From NCBI RefSeq assembly GCF_029784135.1, contig NC_073744.1:28564981-28628980 (forward strand): a stretch of 64,000 nucleotides of DNA. The letters are read 5' to 3'. Under the pieces are notes generated by a model, which saw only the letters and a list, made by a program, of their open reading frames with translations, had not been told where the DNA came from and ran no database searches. The position numbers and the translations under genes were made by a program. Shown piece after piece: positions 32,022-43,080 of this stretch (within the stretch, counting starts at the first letter, position 1; each line of letters begins with the position of its first letter). This stretch comes from Toxorhynchites rutilus septentrionalis (taxonomy: Eukaryota; Arthropoda; Insecta; Diptera; Culicidae).

Positions 32022-33123
32022 GGGGAACCCGGGGCAAGAGTGCCACCATAAGCTAATACGCGTTTTTGAATGCTCTTTTGTTATATTTTTTCCATAATTT
32101 TTGCTTGTTTGTTCATTTATACTCCTATTTAGAAGTAGCTATGCATCAAATTGTTCAAAAATTATGTTTACTATGAAAATGTTTCATTTACAAAAATTAT
32201 GTTTTTGGCTTGTATTTTTCAGGTACGGGGCAAGAGTGCCATCTCGACGGGGCAAGAGTGCCAATCTTATAAAAAATATAATTTTTGCACTGTGAAATTC
32301 ACGGTGGTTCCAAAGAATACAAACTCAACCCAGCCAATCTTCTCCGGCCAATTTGGATTTTTTTTTTCGAAAGGGTGATCTAAATTATTTCACTCTGCGA
32401 TTTTATACCCTAGGTTCGGGATGTCGTGTGTTGTCAGCCCATAGAATAACTTCTGAATATTAAGGATGTATATACTCACGAGTTACTCCTCCTGTTGTTT
32501 AGAAAACACAGATTTAAAACGGCCTAACTTCTGCACATACTTGGCCAATGTTCTTCTGGCCAAACCATATTCCTCCGCAGCTCGTCTCCATGATTTACAG
32601 AATGTACGGCAACAACCATAGTCCATCTGCCACTGGTTTCGGAACGAAATCCGTTCATATTTACAAACCATGACCACAACAAACAAAACCACGATTATAC
32701 TATTTGCGTTTGACAGATCGAATTCGAGGCTACGACTATGGCATTTTTACCCTGGTAATAATGGCTCCTTTTGCCCCGGAAGAATTTATTTCTTATTGGA
32801 ATAAATGCGTACGATTTAAATTAGTTCATAAAGTAAGTTGAAGAAAAATTATTATTTTATTTGTATTTATGGGTGGAGTCATGCAAACATATAGAAACTG
32901 AGGGTATTTCGTTAATTTGCACCTGTGCGTTCTTATATAGATTGCAGTTGTAAGAAGCTCAGTTAGTATTTATCTGTTTTCCAATGATAAATATTTAAGG
33001 TTCTGGCTGATAATATGTGAGATATATGCAGTATCTGTATAAAACAAAGTTCTGTAGTTAAATAATTGTAAAAGGTGGAAATAGGCAAAATAATCAGATG
33101 GGCACTCTTGCCCCGGGTTCCCC
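32022..33123. mobile_element. G-rich-TIR element with TA target, 1102 bp
   Basis: The left end GGGGAACCCGGGGCAAGAGT and the matching inverse on the right form the terminal repeat, about 23 bp and perfect through GGGCAAGAGTG. TA flanks it at 32020-32021 and 33124-33125. An internal GGGGCAAGAGTGCC is repeated at 32227 and 32250. It holds a short transposase-like HTH remnant on the minus strand and no catalytic domain. Confidence 0.8.
32483..32692 (-). pseudogene. Psq/CENP-B-like HTH remnant of a pogo-type transposase, copy 1
   Basis: Near the end of this 69-codon frame, AAEEYGLARRTLAKYVQKLG fits the helix-turn-helix of the Psq/CENP-B class found at the N terminus of pogo-type transposases (alanine helix, Y-G, R-x-TL, Y-V-K-L). 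The preceding CCRTFCKSW is compatible with the start of such a domain but decayed. No DDE catalytic domain follows, so it is a fragment inside the G-rich-TIR element. The second duplication unit has the same frame with two substitutions in the motif (YSLPRRTL). Confidence 0.5.
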
Positions 33124-33534
33124 TACCTTTGGTTAAAAATAAACTATTGAAACAGTTGAGAGAATTGGTGACAATATAGTTGCCACTGTCCGTTCACCCC
33201 AAGAACACTGTTTGCCGCTGCGTTGTAAAATCACTTTATTGCGCCTTTGGTTATGCAAAAATCGAAACAATATTTCTAGTGCAGCGAGAGAAACCATGTT
33301 TTTATCAAGATTTACAAAATTTGAATTTTTCATCAAATACACTATTTATTTTATTCAAAAAACGGCATGATTTCACGCAGTAGATCCTAAATAGTACGCA
33401 TGCAGTGAAAAACTTATCAACGTGTTGCATTCACAGGGTGGCAACGTGAAAGTGATACACAAACTCGAACCAGATTATATTTCTCTTCGGAATCGATTTC
33501 AATAACATTTATAATTAATAAAATTACAATGTAC

Positions 33535-33705
33535 TTAGTTGAGTTCAAATCTTTCACCTTTGTGTTTAATAACGGCCCGTAGACGCTTTTCGAAGTCATT
33601 GCAAGTCGCACGCACAACTTCGTTCGGAATTTTGTCCCAAATCTTTACCAAATGTTTTTTAATTGTGTCCAAACTCAGATGCCTAACGTCGCCCAACTTT
33701 CATAG
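33535..33705 (-). pseudogene. C-terminal end of a Tc1/mariner-type transposase, copy 1
   Basis: The minus-strand frame running to the stop at 33535-33537 reads WDKIPNEVVRATCNDFEKRL and ends in KGERFELN. This W-x-x-I-P...R...F..RL pattern is the typical end of an IS630/Tc1/mariner transposase. Upstream, the frame breaks up near 33705 and no catalytic residues are left here. The N-terminal half of what may be the same family lies at 37690-38150. Confidence 0.7.
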
Positions 33706-33932
33706 CATACCCGCTCTAAACTGTTTTCGAGCGGTTATCGATCCGATGTCGACCGAGCGCCATAAAGTGCTACGAAAGTGCCGGAATCTAATCCCGCTTT
33801 GCCCCCCGCAAGCAGCACTGCCTATAGTTTCAGCTATAAATGAACTCGATACATCAACTGAGCGAAACGGCATCACTGCAAGTATTGTTTTTTATCTTTC
33901 TCACCGAACTGTCATTTAAAACAAAACAGAAA

Positions 33933-34722
33933 ATGTATCGAGAATCAGATGTCGTAAGTACGAGAAGTTTTTCAATTAGGTTACGATTTATTGTTTTATA
34001 TTATATTTTTTCAGTTTGTTCACATAGTTTCACCAGATTGGGCCGCCTACATGATGCAGAATTCATTTGCCGTGCAGCAAATAAGACAGCAACACCAAGC
34101 AATTGGTCGGTATACATGCCTCCTCCGATTTGGAATCCTGATGGAGCTGGATTATCTGGGATGGTTATGCTACCACCTATCACCTTCAGGGGTAAGGAAA
34201 ATTTCAATGTATATAGTTTTTTTCGATATTTGCTGTGAATACAATTTTCATTTCAGTGAGGCCACAGTACTTCAAATAAGTAGTTGTTGGTTCACACTCG
34301 TACGTTTCGTGGTCTTTGGAAGGGACACATGCTTCCGCATACAAATGGTTTCACCAGAGTAGACTACCCACACGATGCAGAATCCATTGCCGTGCAGTAA
34401 GTAACAGCAGCATCCAGCAGTTGGTGGCCACCCACTCCTGCCCTCTCGCCACGCTGTAAAGAAACAATATCTGAGCACATCCGTAAAATTATACGCAATC
34501 ATCGTGATACGACGAGAAATACCGTCACGATAGCAAGTACATAGTCCGGTAAAATATGAATTGAATCAGATATAATTTAATCAATTAATGTTTTGTTTCA
34601 GTGATGCAGTATGCAATATGCAATATGCTAAAAAAGATCATAGAAAATCATATACATACAATATCATATACAATTAAATGTAATGTGTAATATATTTGTT
34701 TATATTTATAAAGAAATAAATA
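33933..34722 (+). other. Small spliced-gene-like locus, copy 1 (possible pseudogene)
   Basis: The ATG at 33933 opens seven codons (MYRESDV), then GTAAGT (33954) with an acceptor at 34013-34014 (61-nt intron). Exon 2 (34015-34191) reads FVHIVSPDWAAYMMQNSF and onward for 59 codons and ends at GTAAGG (34192), with an acceptor at 34255-34256 (65-nt intron). A third pair is GT at 34549 and AG at 34600-34601 (53 nt). AATAAA lies near 34717. With intron 2 spliced, the exon 2 frame meets TGA at once. Shifting by two bases at GTATACATG gives an alternative frame, YMPPPIWNPDGAG, that reads across the splice to a stop at 34277-34279. The short introns are typical of mosquitoes. I recognise no protein family; it may be a captured or decayed gene fragment. 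Confidence 0.3.
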
Positions 34723-34737
34723 ATTCCCATCAACGGT

Positions 34738-34850
34738 CTATTTTTTTTCATCACTTTTTATTCTCCTTATCATGAAAAACAAAATAAAACCATAATAGAG
34801 TCGAGTAGTTTTTCGGTCGGTCGACGCGGTGCCAGATTGGCACAGTGTTG
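34738..34850. repeat. Dispersed repeat, partial copy at the duplication junction
   Basis: GGTGCCAGATTGGCACAGTG and its left flank match 37444-37556 as part of the duplication, and 840-920 as part of the dispersed family. It is cut at 34850 by the unit 1/unit 2 junction. Confidence 0.7.
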
Positions 34851-35189
34851 CATCAAATTGTTCAAAAATTATGTTTACTATGAAAATGTTTCATTTACAA
34901 AAATTATGTTTTTGGCTTGTATTTTTCAGGTACGGGGCAAGAGTGCCATCTCGACGGGGCAAGAGTGCCAATCTTATAAAAAATATAATTTTTGCACTGT
35001 GAAATTCACGGTGGTTCCAAAGAATACAAACTCAACCCAGCCACTCTTCTCCGGCCAATTTGGATTTTTTTTTTCGAAAGGGTGATCTAAATTATTTCAC
35101 TCTGCGATTTTATACCCTAGGTTCGGGATGTCGTGTGTTGTCAGCCCATAGAATAACTTCTGAATATTAAGGATGTATATACTCACGAG

Positions 35190-35399
35190 TTACTCCTCCT
35201 GTTGTTTAGAAAACACAGATTTAAAACGGCCTAACTTCTGCACATATTTGGCCAATGTTCTTCTGGGCAAACTATATTCCTCCGCAGCTCGTCTCCATGA
35301 TTTACAGAATGTACGGCAACAACCATAGTCCATCTGCCACTGGTTTCGGAACGAAATCCGTTCATATTTACAAACCATGACCACAACAAACAAAACCAC
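35190..35399 (-). pseudogene. Psq/CENP-B-like HTH remnant, copy 2
   Basis: Same 69-codon frame as at 32483-32692. It reads AAEEYSLPRRTLAKYVQKLG, with Gly to Ser and Ala to Pro changes. Confidence 0.5.
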
Positions 35400-36241
35400 G
35401 ATTATACTATTTGCGTTTGACAGATCGAATTCGAGGCTACGACTATGGCATTTTTACCCTGGTAATAATGGCTCCTTTTGCCCCGGAAGAATTTATTTCT
35501 TATTGGAATAAATGCGTACGATTTAAATTAGTTCATAAAGTAAGTTGAAGAAAAATTATTATTTTATTTGTATTTATGGGTGGAGTCATGCAAACATATA
35601 GAAACTGAGGGTATTTCGTTAATTTGCACCTGTGCGTTCTTATATAGATTGCAGTTGTAAGAAGCTCAGTTAGTATTTATCTGTTTTCCAATGATAAATA
35701 TTTAAGGTTCTGGCTGATAATATGTGAGATATATGCAGTATCTGTATAAAACAAAGTTCTGTAGTTAAATAATTGTAAAAGGTGGAAATAGGCAAAATAA
35801 TCAGATGGGCACTCTTGCCCCGGGTGCTCCTACCTTTGGTTAAAAATAAACTATTGAAACAGTTGAGAGAATTGGTGACAATATAGTTGCCACTGTCCGT
35901 TCACCCCAAGAACACTGTTTGCCGCTGCGTTGTAAAATCACTTTATTGCGCCTTTGGTTATGCAAAAATCGAAACAATATTTCTAGTGCAGCGAGAAAAA
36001 CCATGTTTTTATCAAGATTTACAAAATTTGAATTTTTCATCAAATACACTATTTATTTTATTCAAAAAACGGCATGATTTCACGCAGTAGATCCTAAATA
36101 GTACGCATGCAGTGAAAAACTTATCAACGTGTTGCATTCACAGGGTGGCAACGTGAAAGTGATACACAAACTCGAACCAGATTATATTTCTCTTCGGAAT
36201 CGATTTCAATAACATTTATAATTAATAAAATTACAATGTAC

Positions 36242-36412
36242 TTAGTTGAGTTCAAATCTTTCACCTTTGTGTTTAATAACGGCCCGTAGACGCTTTTCGA
36301 AGTCATTGCAAGTCGCACGCACAACTTCGTTCGGAATTTTGTCCCAAATCTTTACCAAATGTTTTTTAATTGTGTCCAAACTCAGATGCCTAACGTCGCC
36401 CAACTTTCATAG
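36242..36412 (-). pseudogene. C-terminal end of a Tc1/mariner-type transposase, copy 2
   Basis: Identical reading to copy 1 (WDKIPNEVVRATCNDFEKRL, ending KGERFELN), displaced by the 2707-bp duplication. Confidence 0.7.
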
Positions 36413-36639
36413 CATACCCGCTCTAAACTGTTTTCGAGCGGTTATCGATCCGATGTCGACCGAGCGCCATAAAGTGCTACGAAAGTGCCGGAATCTAATC
36501 CCGCTTTGCCCCCCGCAAGCAGCACTGCCTATAGTTTCAGCTATAAATGAACTCGATACATCAACTGAGCGAAACGGCATCACTGCAAGTATTGTTTTTT
36601 ATCTTTCTCACCGAACTGTCATTTGAAACAAAACAGAAA

Positions 36640-37428
36640 ATGTATCGAGAATCAGATGTCGTAAGTACGAGAAGTTTTTCAATTAGGTTACGATTTATTG
36701 TTTTATATTATATTTTTTCAGTTTGTTCACATGGTTTCACCAGATTGGGCCGCCTACATGATGCAGAATTCATTTGCCGTGCAGCAAATAAGACAGCAAC
36801 ACCAAACAATTGGTCGGTATACATGCCTCCTCCGATTTGGAATCCTGATGGAGCTGGATTATCTGGGATGGTTATGCTATCACCTATCACCTTCAGGGGT
36901 AAGGAAAATTTCAATGTATATAGTTTTTTTCGATATTTGCTGTGAATACAATTTTCATTTCAGTGAGGCCACAGTACTTCAAATAAGTAGTTGTTGGTTT
37001 ACACTCGTACGTTTCGTGGTCTTTGGAAGGGACACATGCTTCCGCATACAAATGGTTTCACCAGAGTAGACTACCCACACGATGCAGAATCCATTGCCGT
37101 GCAGTAAGTAACAGCAGCATCCAGCAGTTGGTGGCCACCCACTCCTGCCCCTCGCCACGCTGTAAAGAAACAATATCTGAGCACATCCGTAAAATTATAC
37201 GCAATCATCGTGATACGACGAGAAATACCGTCACGATAGCAAGTACCTAGTACGGTAAAATATGAATTGAATCAGATATAATTTAATCAATTAATGTTTT
37301 GTTTCAGTGATGCAGTATGCAATATGCAATATGCTAAAAAAGATCATAGAAAATCATATACATACAATATCATATACAATTAAATGTAATGTGTAATATA
37401 TTTGTTTATATTTATAAAGAAATAAATA
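36640..37428 (+). other. Small spliced-gene-like locus, copy 2
   Basis: Same layout as at 33933-34722: ATG at 36640, GTAAGT at 36661, second exon from 36722, donor at 36899. Differences are few (Ile to Met in FVHMVSP, Ala to Thr in HQTIGRY). All the splice dinucleotides are retained. Confidence 0.3.
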
Positions 37429-37440
37429 ATTTCCATCAAC

Positions 37441-37680
37441 GGTCTATTTTTTTTCATCACTTTTTATTCTCATTATCATGAAAAACAAAATAAAACCATA
37501 ATAGAGTCGAGTAGTTTTTCGGTCGGTCGACGCGGTGCCAGATTGGCACAGTGTTGGCCCGTAATTGGTTGTCAAACACGAAGGATAGGTCGACAAAATC
37601 ATTGCAAAATGGCACGATATCGGTATCGTTGTCGACACCATTTGTTGGGACCAACCTGACACAACAAAGTAGACTGGGTA
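37441..37680. repeat. Dispersed repeat, copy 2
   Basis: Matches 812-1032 throughout, including GTAGGTCGACAAAATCATTG (with AT for GT at the start here) and ACACCATTTGTTGGGACC. Read on the minus strand it directly follows the transposase fragment at 37690-38150. Confidence 0.65.
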
Positions 37681-37689
37681 CATAGCCAC

Positions 37690-38150
37690 AGATACTGAAG
37701 TCTAGCAATGGTAATTTCCGTTCGGTCGATATATCTCCCCTAACCATCACAGCTGACGCATTTTGATTTCGCTCGACTGCTTTTTTATCGGGTGGTATAC
37801 TACGAAAACATGCTCCATAAACACGGCCATTTTGCTTGTCCAAAGTTGCCTCCAGAGTAAACAAATTTTCGTCCGAAAAAATAACGTGACCTGCGTGCGT
37901 CTCCAGCAGCAACCGAGATCTAGCAACCCTGTCGGCAATATTTTTGCGAATATTTTGTAAATCCGTAAATTTACTACTTTTTAAATGCTGAATATCTAAG
38001 GTCCTTTTTGATAACATTTTGCAAGTGTGGCACATGTTCATTTCACAAGCTATTTTTCTTGCCGAACGGGCTGGATTTGGCCGGAAACGTTCGTGCACTG
38101 CTTTGATGACCGCTGGAGTCCAAACACTCCGTTTTTACCAGTTTTCTTCT
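37690..38150 (-). pseudogene. N-terminal and central part of a Tc1/mariner-type transposase
   Basis: The minus-strand frame reads WTPAVIKAVHERF, NPARSARKIACEMNM, then HVIFSDENLFTLEATLDKQN and NQNASAVMV, ending at TERKLPLLDF. The FSDE motif carries the first catalytic Asp of an IS630/Tc1/mariner transposase, and NPARSARKIA belongs to the second HTH. The region with the second and third catalytic residues is missing: the frame runs into the dispersed repeat at 37680. The open frame continues to 37457 by chance through that repeat. Non-functional. Confidence 0.75.
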
Positions 38151-38159
38151 TGGGAAAAG

Positions 38160-41100
38160 CATATGTTTTATATAGTTTATATGTTTTATATAGTTATATA
38201 GTATTTTATATATGTAGTCAAGTAAAAAAAAACAAATTAATGAAAATTTCAAATTATTTCCATCCATTTCGTCTCTATCCACTTTGCGGCGCACCAGAGA
38301 TGCCAGGTTTGAAGACATGTTTTCATTATTATGAAATATGTGAAGACATTTTAATATGATAGCGTACTTGGATTTTAAAAGATATTATTTCCATGAAATT
38401 CTAACTATTGGCCGAAAATATCGTCAAAAAAGTAGGGCTTTAGTTTCAGCGAACGAAGCGATCTGAATACATATTGTCTCTAGAAGATATTAGTTCATTT
38501 GCGCTCGAAAATTCGAATGATTGTGACCAAGGATGGAAAACAAGGGAGCATGATGTGATTTACGATAAATCGCAAACTGCACACATCGCAATCTGTGCAA
38601 ACTGCGACTAACTATTAATCCTCACCCATCATAACCAAATGATTTTCTCTCGGTAACTCTGAGTTGACCAAAGCATTGCTAGACTGAAACTAGTTCGAAT
38701 AATTGAGTTACTCTCCTTCCTCGTTTTGTTTTCAACTCCTAACAAGAATTTGCTCCATGGGAATGAGTGTCTCTATGACGTACGATTCTCGCTCTCTCGT
38801 CCGGGCGTTCAATTTTCCTTTCCGAGCGCGTTTACTTCGATGAAACTGGGTAAAATAAAAAATGCGCTACAGCAGATAGGACGACTTTAATGTTTCATGT
38901 TTCACAGAGGATTTCTCAGATGGTGTTTAAATTAATTAAGAGACTATTTACAAACAATAATCTCCCTCAAATCACTAATTTTATGAGTTAATGTAAATGC
39001 GTTATTGGCCAAGGCTATTACGACATCGAACACGTGGTCTTGCGAGATATATTTTTCCGTCTGCCCAAATACAGACCACTTTTTTCGGGGCCGAGTAAAC
39101 TGGTGTCTAGAAAAGACCTTGATTACCTTGAATTAATGAAAAAAACATAAATTAGCGCAAATATGTCAACATGGGTTTTTTTGTGTAAGCACGTAAATAT
39201 TTGCTCATATTTTTTTCGAATTGTGGCACTCTACATAATTTGTATGCAGATAGACTATCCACAGTTTGTGGGGGGATGCAATACTCATACAACTCAAATG
39301 GATAATGATTATCTGCTATCACAAAGCTGAGAAATTTTTTGACGTTTTGTTTTACTATTGATTCATTCAAAAAAAAAGCTTTATTTTTAAATGTTTTCTT
39401 ATCCTGAGACTGGCTCACCATATTGCACTGCTTCTAAAACCGTAGGCTAACTTCAAGGATATTTTTTATTCATTTTCGGAGAATAATCAATAGAGTGCCG
39501 TGTTATTAAACATCAGAATAATAGCAAAAACAATATTACGATCATAAGGTGTTGGACAGGTTATTCCAGACGACATTGGAATATATTCCATCTGATCGTC
39601 TTTAGAAAGGTTAATGACCTTCAAAGGATAAATTTATCTTGGGCACATTGAATTGATGTTCATGACTTCCAGTCGGACGTTTATTCGCTCTGATAGTAAT
39701 TGTGTGGTCCTCACAAAGCATATATTCCAATGCCGTCAGTTCACTGAAATTATTCGCATACCGTTTGATGATAAGGTAGGATGTTGATAATCATTTGCTG
39801 CGATACCTATTGTTCCAACAGTATTCATTCGACAATATGAAGACTGAATACCTGAAATTAACCAGATTCAACCATGCAAATCTGCGGTCAAAGCAGTATG
39901 TACACTTGAGAGATGAAACAAGTTTGAAGGGATATAAAAAACATTAATCGTTCGATAAATCTACTGCCACATATGTCGGAAGTCCACGATACATGAATAT
40001 CATACGTCCATACTATTTCATTACATTAATTCGCAACGAAGAACATAACCACACAGAATTGAATTAATCAAATATGTGATCCGTTTTATCTACAAAATAA
40101 AAAAGGGTCTGAAATTCAATCGAATTCGAAAGGTATTTCGTGAAGTTACTAATTGAATTACTATTGGAAAAAATATTTGGAGAGAAATGTGAATGTTCAG
40201 AATTATTGGAATCTAAAAACGATTTTGGGCGGGATGAGATTCGCCCAAATCTACTGGTAATAAAATTAATCAATTGCATCCATTACCCGTCTGCTGTTTA
40301 TCGGGCGGGAGACGACAGCAAAATAAAATCGACACGAGACTGAGTCAGCCACTCACTGCGGTCTGTGCAATAGAGAATTAAAAATCCCTCGATGAGTGTC
40401 GTAAGATTTCAGTTGATCGTCTCTTGTTACACTTTCCGATCAAGAACTCATCATCCGCTCTATGGAATGGGATTAATCGTTTGTGGCTTGCACTCACGAT
40501 AAAACTTGAGTAGTAGAAGTAATGCTTCGAGAGTGCAAGCAGTGGGGATTCCGCTCTTGTATTGCTTTTTTTGAGATCTTGGTAGCTCACAGTTCCAAGT
40601 ATTCTCTCTGTGTACATATGAAGAATAAAAGAGCCTCGCCTGCTGGGGGTGATTTAAAAACATCCGACTAGAGGGATATACTTATTCATTGATCGTTGAA
40701 TGTGATTTTTACCATCCCTGATTGTGACATTACATTTCTATAATTTTGGGCCTATACTATACAATAGATTAAGCTAGATCTTTCAAACGACCACTTCACA
40801 AACCGAAGGGGTTTTCCGGTCACATACCTTTTCTACAATTAGTTTCATGGATACGGTTTGAGTTACAACCAAAACTTCAAAGCTGAAATAAACAAATAGA
40901 GTTATCACCGTTCCGTTTTTGAACTTTCCACCGATATTATGGTGAAGACATTTGAAGACATTTTCTCGTACCATGAGAAGACACATGAAAAAAATCACCT
41001 GACATCCCTGCGGCGCACAACCGGTTTCTTGCTTGCATTTGTTTTGATGACATTTTTACTGTGCGCCCCGAAGTATATTAAAATAACCTCCAGGTATGCT

Positions 41101-41340
41101 ACATTACTCAATGCATTATTGTGAGTTCTGATATTCAATGTGAGCGTTTATTATATTTAATGAAAATTAAACAGCAACAAATACAAATATGACAATTATA
41201 TTGCAAGTGGTTTGTGCGGTGGTTGGTATCAGGTTGTCTCGTTTCAAATACACCGGGTTTAACAGTAAAATATATGCTTTCTATATTTGCTTGCGTGAGG
41301 AAACGCGGCGTACCTGAAAATTCAATATGCGTTGCTCTCA
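38160..41340. other. No recognisable gene
   Basis: A/T-rich sequence with scattered short ORFs. The longest is an 89-codon minus-strand frame at 39152-39421 with no recognised domain. Around 40215-40250 (TTTTGGGCGGGATGAGATTC) there is weak similarity to the Helitron 3' end, but no CTAG terminus. Confidence 0.45.
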
Positions 41341-41740
41341 ATCGAGCAATTTGTGTGACCAACTAGCCCCTCTATATATGAAAAAGAATATTCATGAAAA
41401 TTCAATAAAAATAATTTGAAAGGGATTTTCATTAACATTTACAACTAATACATACAATAAACTTTTGTTTTACGTTAGAACCAATTTTTTTCATGATTAT
41501 TTACCATTTTCAGAACCTATTTTATAATGCGCAAACTGTGAATGATTTTTGGAAAAATCAGCATCATGTTCGCATTTTTTTATGACTTACTTAATAAAAA
41601 GTTTTTCCAATTTGCTTATTTTATTGCATCAGCAATTCGCTACTTTTCATCCATAGATCGCCAATTTTTTTGGACGCTCAGATTCCAAGATATCGTCTCT
41701 GATCAACTTACCCCTATGACCAACTAGCCCCGCCCTACTC
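41340..41740. repeat. Two copies of a G-rich MITE terminus
   Basis: TGACCAACTAGCCCC occurs at about 41357 and again at about 41719. The inverse, GGGGCTAGTTGGTCA, resembles the terminus GGGGGCATAGTGGTCA of the neighbouring MITE at 41791. They are probably decayed right ends of that family; no matching left ends were found. Confidence 0.4.
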
Positions 41741-41790
41741 TATTACCAGGTACCAGTTCCGGGATAAGACCTTGCCTCACGCACTAGGTA

Positions 41791-42513
41791 GGGGAAGTGG
41801 GGGCATAGTGGTCACCCTAAGGAATATGCCCATTTCCAGCGTCCACAAACCGCTTCAATTCCCGTTTCTCGCAGAATATTATAGTTCAACTCATTGTTGT
41901 TCAAGATAGCAAACGGCTTTTACTATAAAAATTCCAAATAGTACAGTTTTCATCATTAGAGAAAAAGATGAAAAATCGAACTTTTTTTTTTTACTTGGAG
42001 GTAAAGGTGTCACCTAGTGGGGGCAAAGTGGTCACTTGCACATATCAAGCTAAATGGGATAGATTTATGCGTTTTTTTCGTCCAAATTTGTTCAAACCAT
42101 ATTTGATAGTAGGTACATGTATGAAATAAGCTTGGACTATTCACCTAGAGTCTCAATTTAAATTTTCTCATGCATACAAAAACGTAGTAAGGAACACATA
42201 ACGTTCCGCATAATGAGACTTGGTTTTGTTGGAGTAGCTTATTTATCCAGAATCAAAGTCACAAAAGTATCCTCTTCAAGAGCAGAATGTGATGCGGCCA
42301 GAACTACGACCTAATGGCTTTCGAGAGAGCAATTTCTGTTTTTATTTATATTTTGACATGCGACAGCTCTACTGAAGTACAGGACGGCTCAAAAGCCATT
42401 AAATTCTTCAAACATAAGGTGGCTATCAATACGGCATCTATAGTCAATAGTTATACTATCAAACAAACAGGTGACCACTTTGCCCCCCATGACCAATTTG
42501 CCCCCACTACCCC
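41791..42513. mobile_element. G-rich-TIR MITE, 723 bp
   Basis: The left end GGGGAAGTGGGGGCATAGTG and the right end, reverse complement GGGGTAGTGGGGGCAAATTG, are flanked by TA at 41789-41790 and 42514-42515. A second internal copy GGGGGCAAAGTGGTCAC lies at 42019. No transposase frame is convincing. Confidence 0.75.
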
Positions 42514-42841
42514 TACAGGGAGGCAAGGGAAGAAAATTGTTTTTTCGGACGACCCTAAAATGGAAATGGGCACCCAAATCAGAAAATAAAAAAAAAAAAA
42601 CAATAAAGAACAAAATTTTCACTTTTGACGAAAATCTGAGAACCACTATATCGGTTTGGTACGGAATGGCTGAATATACATGAAGCTGCTCTTTGAAAAT
42701 TACTTTCTTTGTTTCCGTTTACAATTTTAACAGAAGGCCAGATAGGTTACACAGTAAGTGTCAAAGGTATTGATACAGCGTATTGCAAGTTTTTACATCA
42801 TAAAAATTTTAAATAAAAAAGTATTTTATCAATCATACATA

Positions 42842-42888
42842 GGTGTCCGTCTTTCCCACCCTGTCCGTTTTTCCCGACTTTCCCCTAC
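42842..42888 (-). mobile_element. Right end of another G-rich-TIR element
   Basis: The inverse reads GGGGAAAGTCGGGAAAAACG, then GACAGGGTGGGAAAGACGGACAC in pieces, and is preceded by TA. It begins GGGGAA like the elements at 32022 and 41791, but its left end was not found. Confidence 0.4.
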
Positions 42889-42891
42889 ATA

Positions 42892-43080
42892 CACTTTACA
42901 AAAAAAATTAAAGGAACAGAGTGAATCGATTTTTGACATGCTGTAACTTTGTGAAAAATCAACACATACAGATGGGATACACATTATTTTGAAGCTTCAA
43001 ATTTCAGGTATTCAAATATTTTAGGTACATATTTTTATCTGAGTGTTAGCGGGTGTAATGGGTAGCAATATTGGGAAGCA
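42892..43080. repeat. Long terminal inverted repeat, left copy (a)
   Basis: It starts CACTTTACAAAAAAAATTAA after TA (42890-42891) and runs to GCGGGTGTAATGGGTAG. The inverse of this 190-bp block is at 45288-45464 with high similarity. A shorter, more diverged inverse copy ends at 47119. Confidence 0.8.

Larger units (their letters stand above)
32144..34850 (+). repeat. Tandem duplication unit 1 (2707 bp)
   Basis: The unit starts CATCAAATTGTTCAAAAATT inside the G-rich-TIR element and ends CCAGATTGGCACAGTGTTG inside a dispersed repeat. It is followed directly by unit 2. I count about 17 differences between units, roughly 99.4% identity. The junction shares only TG, so it fits end joining or a replication slip rather than transposition. 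Confidence 0.92.
34851..37556 (+). repeat. Tandem duplication unit 2
   Basis: This is a head-to-tail repeat of 32144-34850, one base shorter because of a deletion near 37150. It lacks the left end of the G-rich-TIR element. The right terminal repeat, ending at 35830, carries two substitutions (GGGTGCTCCTACC). The dispersed repeat continues past its end, showing which copy holds the original right flank. Confidence 0.92.

Noticed and set aside
33539..33919. A 126-codon plus-strand ORF repeated at 36246-36626
   Set aside because: Its first part is antisense to the transposase C terminus; conservation is explained by the tandem duplication.
39152..39421. An 89-codon minus-strand ORF
   Set aside because: Its composition is plausible, but there is no recognised domain, no splice context and no second copy. 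The length is within chance expectation for 64 kb of A/T-rich DNA.
40140..40343. A third Helitron end
   Set aside because: Only a short G/C block resembles the 3' end, and there is no CTAG terminus or flanking T.
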